In this document: positions 55,098 through 64,000 of the stretch, in pieces
Position numbering within the stretch: the first letter of the stretch is position 1
Layout of the letters: each line of letters opens with the position of its first letter
Assembly (NCBI RefSeq): GCF_963675165.1
Contig: NC_087380.1
Span: 3,897,803 to 3,961,802, forward strand
From: Halichondria panicea
Lineage: Eukaryota > Porifera > Demospongiae > Suberitida > Halichondriidae
Length of the DNA stretch: 64,000 bases
Reading direction: 5' to 3'
Position numbers and translations under genes: made by a program
Notes under the pieces: generated by a model
Database searches by the model: none
Told to the model about the DNA's origin: nothing
What the model saw: only the letters and a program-made list of their open reading frames with translations

Positions 55098-58000
55098 TCA
55101 CTTTGAAACACTATTAGCTTTTCTCAAAGAAACAAGCAATTGCACAGCCTGAACATAGTTCCAACTCTGATCCTTCAAAGGACCCCTAGCAACGTCTACA
55201 TACTTTGACAAAAACTCAATACCATATTTCTGAGAATTAAAATTGTCTCTCCAGTCTCTAGCAAATTCTATGTCTTGAGTCAATTCCATCACACACCAGA
55301 GGGTAGACTCTTTTGAACTGTCATGATCGTTCAGTGAAGCACCGGGTTGGGTTTTTTGAACGTCTTTAGAGGGGGTGGGCTGTGAGGGGGCGGAGTTTAG
55401 TTCCCAGTACCAGTGGCACATCTCACCAGCATACATCAATGAGAGCATGTGCAAATCACTGAATATTCCTGTAAACATTTTTAAGTGAAAAACAAACATA
55501 CATGAGATATGAGCAGTACCTTGCTGCAGCAGAGCGGGGACTGTAGTGTCATGTGACATATAGTCATCGTCCTTGCTCAGAGGAGCTCGAGTGGAGAGCA
55601 TTAGGTTTAAGTGGCCTGCACCCAAACTAAGAATCTGTGTGTGTGGAAAATTATGTGCACACAATTTTGGTGACAGTCAAATATACTTCTATCCGACTGC
55701 AGTGTTGTGTGTTATTGTATTAGCGAGTGTACTAGCTGCCCTTTGCAGCTCACTAGGCAGTTTAGGGCAAATAGTAAATTGCAAAGAACCACTTGAGATA
55801 AGTGTAACAGTTTACATAAGTAAACCACAATACTATAGAGCCCTTAAGGGACCAAATTAAAATTTTGGAATAGACAGATCTTTATGTTTTGTTGTTGTAG
55901 CTTTTCACGCTATTTGTTGTAGCTCACGTAAGCTCACGTGAGGCAAATAGTATTACTGTAAAATGCAAAAAACCACTGTGTAACAGTTTACAGCTAAACC
56001 ACAACTTGGCCAAATCTTTATCTATAAGTACTAAGTTTGGGCTGTAGGAGTAGCTTGATTACGACATAACTGCCTGTTCGTCTAGCTATTTTTTGTTGAC
56101 TGAGAAACAGCCTGCTGCTGAACCAGTCTCCAATTCTCTGCCATAATGACATAGTACGCCACTTAACTCCTCTTGATAAGGATTAGTTTTTCATGGTTAC
56201 CCAACTAGTAGTTTATACTGAATATTGTACTAAGGTATATACACATAAAGATCTGTTCCAAAGTTTATACTTTGTTCCTTGTTCTATAGTATTGTGGTTT
56301 ACTTGTGTAAACTGTTACACTTATCTCAAGTGGTTTTTTGCTATTTGCTCCAAACTTCCCAAGTGAGCTGCAAAGGCTAATGTTAGTATGTTTCTGTATT
56401 AATATTGTACGTAGCTATTAATCTAGCAGCAATAACATCCGTACGGTAACCTAGTGTACCTTTTTAAGTGTGAGTGGATATATATTGCTTGTTTCTACAC
56501 ACCTCTTTAAAGTGCTCCACGTCTATCTCCTTCTTTCTCTCCTCCACTGTGAGCACCATGTGACAGTACATGTACATCAAAGCCCCCACACGCCAGTGTA
56601 GGCACTCAATAATATCTGTACCCAGCTGCTCCACCTCACACCCGAGTAGCCCACACAAGGTCAAAGGTGTAGAGAGCGTCTGGACTATCTGTGTGATCTG
56701 CCCTCTGGCTATGGGGTCGGGAAACTCCTTATCAACCAGCTGACACTCCAGATGGTAGGTGGAGTCTAGGCATGACTGTAGAGGGAGGGAGTTGTATATT
56801 GCAACTAAGGCATTTAGTGAAAAAATTATACATGTTAGGCTACATTGAAATCCGTACATTGTGGCCATGCACTCAATAAGCAGGTCGGTCACCCTCTATA
56901 ATATGTTATAGTTATTGACTGGTTGACTAGTAATTATGGCTTATAACTACATACTCCATACTAAAAATATAAGCCATATTTTACTTCCTGGGGGAAGTAA
57001 AATATGGCTCACTGGAAATCACCTAGGATACGGACTGAATCAGTAAATAAAGCCAGGTTAATGGGCCTGCCCGTCCAATGTACAAAGTCTCCATAACATG
57101 TGGTTTCAGCCTGTGATATCAACTAGGCCACCTCTCCACTGTTGGTCTGTCTAAGGCTGATCGCTACAATAATATACAAAGAAAAATTCATGCAATTACA
57201 GCTTGTTCATTATGCACACTGACAAGATATCATAAATTAAGATTTGTTACTCTATTACCAACACGAGCAGGCGGGCTGAGGCTCAGCCCACAAGATAGAT
57301 TTGTTACTCCATTACCAACACGAGCAGGCGGGCTGAGGCTCAGCCCACAAGATACAATGTACATACAAGTGGTGTCCGATCTCCTCTGTGTACATACCAC
57401 CAATTTCATGTCAGTAAGTGAGATGTCTTTAAATTACCTGTGTAAATTCTGAGAGTATTGTCTTGTTGTCATCACTGGTCTCAGCTTTGTCTTGGATTCT
57501 GCAGAGTACTGTCAATAAACCACAAGTACAAATACGTATACCGTACATCTACGTAAGTGCTATCGCCAGCGTGAAGTTTACCTGGTTATTAGCTCCAGAG
57601 TGGACTGGACAGCATGCAATGCTTTCTCTAGTAACTCAACTGAAGAGAACGTATGGACACAAGATAATGTAAAGTTTGATAGTAGAATGTATTACATTAC
57701 GCCTTTGTAATTCTTAAGATTATTATAGGTTGTTAAGCATAGGACCAATCACACTAATTTGTATTGCCAGAGCAAAAAGAAAAGGACACAACAGATCAAA
57801 ATACAGCACAGTGGTAGTACATGTAGCTAGTAGCTATGTAGCCTCGATCCCAGGCCGCACTTCCTCAGCCAGTGAAAGAGGTTAGTAGCTACGTGAACAT
57901 AAAAAGAATATTGTTAAGCAATGTTCTCCAAAATGTTCTCAGTGCCTCAAAACGTTCTCCACCACACAAACTCCACCCCACATTTACCAAATTTCGATTT

Positions 58001-59845
58001 GCCTATCTTTTTACCAGTACTGCATATGGTGCTGGGATGAGCGATGAAGTACTCAGCACAGATGTCTTTAAAATAGTTGAACCACTCTATGCCCACGCTT
58101 TGCGACACTTTAGCTTCGGCACTAAGCAAAGGTAACGTCACGTTTTTTGTAGACCAAAAATACATCAGATTAAAACGGTTGAAAAAAGAAAGCTTTGTCT
58201 TACTAAAAAGCTTCTATCTCTAATGTTAACTATAGCCAGGCAGCCTTTTCGAGGACATTGATCTTTATATTTCACAATTCTACAGCCAGAAGAACATTTC
58301 GGACAGTCCATCGATGAGGCTAATAGATTCTTCCTCTATAGCCAGTACATGACGTGTTCCTCATTTGTAAGAACTTCCTTGAGGAGATTAGAAAAAGTCC
58401 AACTTCTTGCAAAAGATGGAGCAGCTGTAGGTGGAGCAGTAGCCATTGCTTGAGGCTGGTTGATTTGATGAGTGGAGAACTATCGTTGAACATAAACTCT
58501 TGTTATACATTCTTGGGTTTCCTGATTTTGACAGTGAGTACAAGTGCTTTGAAGTATGCAGGATGTTGAGGGGGCAACTCCCATTAACACCTCTAGAATA
58601 CCGTTTTTCTTCTAATTACAGCGCCACTAAAAATTAATTATGATATTTCAGTGGTGCACAAATAGAACAAGGCAAAACTATAATTCCAGTTTGGCGCTTA
58701 GCAATAGAACGTAGAGTACTAGTAGCTGTTTCTACGAGGCCATCATAGATCAGTTGTATGTAGAGCCTCAATTAAAAGGTTGTGCAACGCTAGTTGGGCG
58801 GAGTCCAACCAACGCTTCGCTCATGGTTGGGTATCAGTACATGTAGCAGATTTGTTCCCACTGCAAGAAATTTGCAGCCCAATCAGATTGCTGCGTTCAA
58901 GTGGGAAACCTTACAGCTCAATTTAGCTGACAAGGCAAGCTGGGACACTGTATTTTAGCTGTATTTCTCTGGAGAATGCAGAAACAGCTCCTGCTGGATA
59001 TCTAGGCTACTAGAAAAGAAGCATCTATGAATGAAGCTTGAACAGTAGTATCTTTGTATTGATTAATTAAAAGTACTTGTCTTTGTTTTAAGTTTTGTTG
59101 TGCTATCAATCTAAGATTAGATCATTAGTTTGGACAAAACCTGTGATATGTATGCCTTCTTTGGTCTTCGAAAAGCTTCTCCAGAAGCCTTGGGGTAGTC
59201 TTATAGCTGGCTGTACCTCTCTTTGTGTTAGATGTCTAACTATTATGAAAAATTTTATTTCTGCCTGTACTAAATCTAGGTTTATACAGTATTCTTCTAC
59301 TTTCTCTAAGAGTCTGAGGTCTTTCTTGAATTCCAAAACAACTATAGCTAGATCCAGGCAGCTAGAATAGCCATCTATTGATTTCTTTATATCGCACCCC
59401 TGAGCCATGCGGTTGTCAGCCACTTAAGATTAAACAATATTCATACTCTGTCTCAAGTACCGGTGGAACAAAACTGCTACATGTAGTGATACCCAACCCA
59501 GAGCGTAGCGTTGGTTGGACTCCGCCCAACTAGCGCGACGCTTTATAATCTATTTTCTAATTACCTAAGCGCCAGCAAAAAATAATTCCAGAATATATTT
59601 GGCGCTCAATTGGTAAATATATGATTTTGTGAACTTGGCACTTCTATTTATAGAGTGGCGCTGTAATTAGTAGAAAGACGGTAGCTAGCTAGCTTAGAGG
59701 GAAAGTCGTTGGCTTCTACTTTGGATCTAGTATAATACACACCTACAACACTACCTTTAGGATAGCTCTTGACTAGTTGCTGGCAGCTCTCCAGCTGATT
59801 CTTACACAGCTCTTTCACTCCAGCTCCTGATCCTGATCCCTCCAT
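55098..59845 (-). CDS. RIMOC1: RIMOC1 (C5orf51) - MON1-CCZ1 complex subunit
   Basis: RIMOC1 is a subunit of the MON1-CCZ1 complex, the exchange factor that activates Rab7 on late endosomes and mitophagy membranes. Exons joined in frame: 59845-59755, 57639-57582, 57498-57438, 56895-56503, 55634-55520 and 55468-55098, about 362 residues (human protein about 294). Matching blocks to the animal family, in order: LECQLVDKEFP, LGTDIIECLHWRVGALMYMY, QQGIFSDLHMLSLMYAGEMCHW and SKYVDVARGPLKDQSWNYVQA. The last join removes a 51-bp intron (55519-55469) that has no stop and keeps frame. A 26-residue hydrophobic insertion in exon 4 (around 56775-56850) is not expected in the family. Intron 1 is large and holds a TACCGT-ended element; another intron holds the 55735-56380 inverted repeat. 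The stop lies 125 bp before the ATG of the AAA+ gene on the same strand. Confidence 0.9.
55735..56380. mobile_element. ~645-bp element with ~90-bp inverted ends
   Basis: The left arm holds GCAGCTCACTAGGCAGTTTA and CCACTTGAGATAAGTGTAAC, then AGTAAACCACAATACTATAG. The right arm carries the complements CTATAGTATTGTGGTTTACT, GTTACACTTATCTCAAGTGG and AAGTGAGCTGC. A third, inner partial copy of the arm is near 55925-56010. It lies in a RIMOC1 intron. Confidence 0.8.
56968..57010. repeat. Perfect hairpin
   Basis: AGCCATATTTTACTTC, a short CTGGG loop, then GGAAGTAAAATATGGCT. It lies in the intron upstream of RIMOC1 exon 4. Confidence 0.75.
57232..57356. repeat. Direct duplication of a ~62-bp unit
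   Basis: Two near-identical copies of GATTTGTTACTCYATTACCA followed by ACACGAGCAGGC and the palindrome GGGCTGAGGCTCAGCCC. One base differs between the copies in the first block. Confidence 0.9.
58599..59683. mobile_element. 1.08-kb nested element with TACCGT inverted ends
   Basis: The outer arms are TACCGTTTTTCTTCTAATTA then CAGCGCCACT, and the complement of TACCGTCTTTCTACTAATTA then CAGCGCCACT. An inner pair of arms (about 58770-58850 and 59470-59555) contains CTAGTTGGGCGGAGTCCAAC and its complement, so a second element may be nested. The minus-strand frame 59423-59106 inside (about 105 codons) resembles nothing I know. It lies in RIMOC1 intron 1. Confidence 0.75.
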
Positions 59846-60066
59846 TGAATCCCAATCTAAAACTCAATTTTACTTTTATGCCAACTGCTTAGTCTGCTGT
59901 TCGCATAAATGGATAATTAACAAGCAATTGTTGATCATTTGTCAGCATTGCATCTTGTCCAACCATAGATATATATAGATAGCTAGCTACCTACAAGGAA
60001 GCCTACTCGAGCTCAATCCATCAGCTGTAGAACATTATCCAACCTTCTCAAGTCCACAAACAAAAG
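59846..60066. promoter_or_regulatory. Candidate bidirectional promoter and 5' UTR exon
   Basis: RIMOC1 starts leftward at 59845. Rightward, a candidate non-coding exon ends at 60066, where ACAAACAAAAG is followed by the strong donor GTGAGT. An acceptor (CACACACAG) sits just before the proline-rich gene ATG at 62337. This suggests a shared promoter between the two genes. It rests on splice-site appearance only. Confidence 0.35.
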
Positions 60067-62336
60067 GTGAGTTGTAGCTACCTAACTAGCTAGCTATGAT
60101 CTGCATGGACTGTCATGTCTGCTAGCTGCACACTGTTTGTTCTATCTTGTTGTGTGTAGCCAGCACAACTTAACTCTATGCATATTAAGTAACTCCAACT
60201 ATCTAGATCTGTCCATACATTCATGCCAGATCCCATTTCATGAATTTTTCATGCATGTCTGAAATGTATTCAGTTGTCCTTGATCGAACATCGATTTCAA
60301 TTCCACTACCCGTACCCAACCTATATGTCCTTGTTGAACTGATCAAGCTGGCAGTGTAGCTGCACATATATAATCGCTTATAGACTCAGGACATCTCTGT
60401 AAACTAGCAATAAGCCTGCAAATCTACTACTAAGAGCAACACTGCACGTTTCATGTAATCGAAGTCTGCTGAATTGCTTTTACATACTGTAGCCACCTTG
60501 TAATGAAGTACCAACTTTGCTGATTGTCTTAATGTACATATATACTGTAAAATAATCACCCTAGCAGATCCATGTAAGGTTATCCCCCTAATAGGGCCTC
60601 TGCTGTACACATCCCCTGCCTGCCTAAGGTTTCCTGTCTAATCTAACAACGATGTAATAATGCAACCCACCATTGTGCCTTTTCACACGAGTATTGTTAT
60701 CATGCGAACCTCGATAATTATATCAGATAGTCTCAGACAGTTTCTGTAAGCTTCAATCTGTTACAATAACAATAGGTACTTGATCTATGAATCGATGTGT
60801 ACGTACCTGCACTGAATGCTGACAGTATCTGTTTTTCTAAGCCTTTTTTCAATGTGGTTAGGATCTAGATGACTCATCATCGTGTGTTGACTGTTACAGC
60901 GTTGAGTGGGTGTAGTTGGTTTGACGTGGTCCTAACGATTTTAGCGACAGCTGGTGTATGTTTACATCGATGCTTGTACATTAAGTGTTTGTGGCCGCAC
61001 TTGTAGACATTCGAAGCACTTACCTTGCAAGAAGTGTGGCTTAGTTCAAGTAGTCATCAGCGGCACTATACTATACGTAGTAAGAGTTGTAAACATAATC
61101 GCCATCTATTTGTTTTACAGCCAGAATTTTGAATTGGCGGATTTTTTAATCCAAGCATAATACAAATAATAATTTAATATTGCTTCATTTCTAGGCCTAA
61201 GAGGTAGTTTTGTTTGTCTAGAGTTACTTACCTCCGAACAGTGTGAATGCATAGCCAACTTTTCCTGTTAGTTTGTGTCGATCCACACACGTACTTTCAT
61301 GAGGTATTTGAGATATGCAGTTAGACGTAGCCGGCTGTATGAGAGTTGGTTTGACGAAAGATTTATGGTAGTTACTCCGTGATTGTGTGATCATTATTTC
61401 TATTTCCTGCTGTAATAACTTTGTTTGTATATTAACCAACACAGACGCATGCTATGAGCTTTATTGACCTTTGACAAGAAAGGCTATGCCTACTCTCTAA
61501 TAAAGTTGAGGTTCAGGCCTTGCTGCATTTTCTCCAACACAGCATGTGCTAGATATAACTAGCTGTCTTGACAAAATAGTCTTGTTTTGCTTTCTGGGAT
61601 GTATACTAATATAACACGTACGTACGTATACATGAACTATATCTATAGAGTACATACCTGTAGCCATTGATAATTAATTAGTTGTAGGTAGTAACTCATC
61701 TCCTTGAAATAGCTGCCTCACTGTTCCGGCAATTAAGAGTTAAGGGTATAGTGTTTCAGTGTACGTGTAACGAGTATTATGCCCTTGAGCTAGTATGTGT
61801 ATGTGGTGTGTGCATGTAGTGACCGTGTGGTTATGTCATACTAGTACTGTTGCTAAGGAAAATAGTTTGTCACAGAAGTTTGTGCAAGAAACAGCATTTT
61901 TAGACTGTGTACAGAGAATATATCTATGTTTGCTTCTATCCTTGATCTGTCGTCACATCACCTTATATGCTGATGCACTGCATGGTCTTCCGCTGTTGAA
62001 TAGAATTGTGCTTGTGATTGTGTTTGCTTACTGCAATGTGTGTATAGGAGTCGTTTATTTACTTGTGCTTCTGATGAGTACGAAAGATACACAATCAATC
62101 CAACACAGCTGCACACGTGCTATCGTGGTAGCCACTAGACCTGAGGTTATGGGATGTACGTACGTACGTACGTATTGACAAGTGATCAATAAACTCTGTG
62201 CTAGCTGGCACCGTATTACCTTCCCACATACATACTTGACTAATTAGTACTAATTATTCAGTGTACGGTCCAGTCAATGTAACCATGACCCCCACACACA
62301 TGCACCTACCTCACCCCCACACACAGACACCTAGTG
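60067..62336. other. Probable 5' UTR intron of the proline-rich gene
   Basis: No coding exon is supported. It is bounded by a donor at 60067 and an acceptor at about 62325. It contains CTAGCTAG, TACGTACG and GTACATGTA-type simple motifs, but I see no clear inverted-repeat element. Confidence 0.35.
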
Positions 62337-64000
62337 ATGGCGGAGGAACTTTACGAGGAGCTACCAGGTGAAGCCATAGAGGAGGATCTGTACGAGGATC
62401 TCCCGGACAGTGCCTATCAAGCAGCCAATCAGTACCCGTTTCCCACTCCTGTTTCCCCCTCGTACAACACTGGAGGTGCCCCGCCCCCACTTCCGAGTAG
62501 TGCCCCACCCCCACTTCCGAGTAGTGCCCCACCCCCACATCCGAGTGGTGCCCCACCCCCTTTGCCCACAGGGCCCATACCACAACACAGGCCTGGTGAG
62601 TATGTTACATGTACATGTACATGCGATGTATACCATGCATGATTGTGCGTGTGTATGTGTGTGTGCTACATGTAGCATCTTTGGTTTAAGGCTATAAGCA
62701 TAATTATGTGTGGGCCTAACAATGTACATATTGTATAAATATGTCAGGTTGCAATGCACAGGAAATGAGTTACAATAAAGGTAAGGTATGCGGTGGTGAC
62801 TGTTTCCCTCTGCGTCTGGTGGCACCCCATTTCACGTTTCATTGAACACAATAGAGTGGGAAACAAAACCATAATTATAGTCGTGAAGAAACTCGTGAAT
62901 ATTGAACGTGTAGTTGTGTAATTAGACAACACATAGCAGCAGTCAGTGATATTTGTAGTACGTACATTCTGTTTTCATAACGGAAAATGTAACTATAGCA
63001 GCTGTTAATTGTCCATGTGTTTAAGCCTCACACGTTACACGTACGTACAGTATTGACTTGTTTTCAAAACACAGGTGGTTTGTCTCCTCCGGCCCATCAA
63101 TCGTCAGCTCCTCCCCTCCCCACACGCTCGGCCACCACCGTCGTCACGACGGTACAGACCCCACCCCCCAAAAAACAAGACAAGGCGAAAACTGCGACCA
63201 AAAAGAAAGCTGCCCCTCCCCCAAAGAGCGCCAAAGGAGGTGGTGGTGGGGGTGGCCTCAATATGCAGGAGATCTTGAAGAAGGCACGCACAGGGGATCG
63301 GTCTCTTGCTTTAGAGCAGCTCGAGAACAAGAATAGAGCCAAATCGGACGAAGATAATGTCGCTCCTTGGGCGAATCAGCTTCGAAAGAATAGTACCCTA
63401 CCAAGGAAGAAAGATGAAGATAACGGTGCCCCATGGACTAAGAGAGTTTCTCAAGTTGAAATGGAGCCTCCAATTGTGGAAGATGATACTCCTGAGTTTC
63501 TTAAGAAAGTGAGGAGTTTTTCACGACACGACCGGCAAGACATCGACGTAAAGAGTCCCCCATCACCTGAGCCAAGTCGTAAACCTCCCCTTGCCTCAAA
63601 ACCACCTCCCTCTCCGAAGCCGGGGATAAAACCTGTGAAACCTCCCCCAGTGGCCAAGCCTCGAAGCGTTCCCCAACCAGAGGGATTCCTTCCCAAGACT
63701 CCCAAAAATTCTGATACAAGTGACAAACCTGACTGGTTGAAACAGAGAGAGCGACAAGTAAATTTCGCAACTGGAAAGGAAGATGAAAATCGTCCTCCAC
63801 CTCCTGCTGCTAAACCACAACCCATCACTCCTAATGAAATCAACCGAGGACCATCATTCAAAAAGCCGCCTCCGAAGCCAGCACCACGGAAACCCAGTGA
63901 AGTCCCTCCCCCCATTGTTTTGAACCCTGCACCTATTGAGCCAATTGCACAGGAGTCTCCCCCTTCGACGCCCAGTGTGCGGGAGCGTGCAAGGACCATG
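62337..64000 (+). CDS. Proline-rich adaptor-like protein, 5' part, runs off the window
   Basis: Two exons join in frame (62337-62595, 63075 to beyond 64000), giving at least 395 residues. The start is the ATG at 62337, which reads MAEELYEELPGEA. The first 25 residues hold two tyrosine motifs, YEEL and YEDL, nine residues apart, an ITAM-like spacing (YxxL-x9-YxxL). Four proline-rich repeats of SAPPPLPS type follow, then a basic region (KKQDKAKTATKKKAA), a glycine run, and LNMQEILKKARTGDRSL. Short PW/PF motifs recur (APWANQLRK, APWTKRVSQ, PEFLKKVRS, PDWLKQRER). Many PxxP and KPPP stretches suit SH3 or profilin binding. It is likely a signalling or actin adaptor; I do not recognise an orthologue. 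No domain of fixed fold is visible so far. Confidence 0.8.

Noticed and set aside
62361-62825. Minus-strand 154-codon frame with Gly/Val/His repeats
   Set aside because: It is the reverse of the proline-rich repeats of the plus-strand gene.
63097-63999. Minus-strand frames up to 182 codons near the end
   Set aside because: They are glycine-rich shadows of the proline-rich coding exon, which has the coherent splice structure and codon pattern.

Overview
The window is a piece of an animal nuclear genome. It has intron-rich genes with GT-AG splice sites, short introns (51 bp to about 2.5 kb) and many small inverted-repeat transposons. The gene set (an RFX1/2/3-type factor, CCDC171, RIMOC1, a MRH/IPT architecture) and the compact layout fit an early-branching metazoan. 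A sponge is my best guess; this is inference, not proof.

Layout. 1-4.2 kb is non-coding and repeat-rich, and most of it lies between two inverted arms about 3.9 kb apart. 4.27-5.36 kb (+) is a metallo-beta-lactamase-fold ORF. 5.4-9.1 kb is repeats. 9.15-13.45 kb (-) holds only the first six exons of SMC2. 15.8-24.8 kb (+) is an RFX transcription factor. 25.8-35.5 kb (+) is the coiled-coil gene CCDC171. 38.2-40.7 kb (-) is an unrecognised charged coiled-coil gene. 42.97-44.76 kb (+) is an intronless F-box gene. 45.1-47.6 kb (+) is a Rab-like GTPase with a hydrophobic tail. 48.5-55.0 kb (-) is an unusual NSF-type AAA+ gene fused to a signal peptide, a MRH-like domain and an IPT-like domain. 55.1-59.85 kb (-) is RIMOC1. 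62.3 kb to the end (+) is the 5' part of a proline-rich adaptor-like protein.

Exon joins were checked by reading frame. They are consistent for SMC2 (all phase 0), CCDC171, the AAA+ gene, RIMOC1, the Rab-like gene and the coiled-coil gene. In RFX only the first junction is unresolved.

Two themes stand out. SMC2, RFX and CCDC171 lie consecutively here, and their human relatives SMC2, RFX3 and CCDC171 are all on chromosome 9. The Rab-like, NSF-like and RIMOC1 genes, all of membrane-trafficking families, sit next to each other, and the AAA+ start codon lies only 125 bp after the RIMOC1 stop.

The most novel item is the AAA+ fusion. One 1.03 kb exon reads in a single frame from the MRH-like domain through the IPT-like domain into the NSF linker, with no transmembrane segment seen. 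The predicted product would be a secretory-pathway (luminal or secreted) two-ring NSF-like ATPase. The intergenic and intronic DNA also carries about ten different inverted-repeat families that share the terminal hexamer TACCGT.
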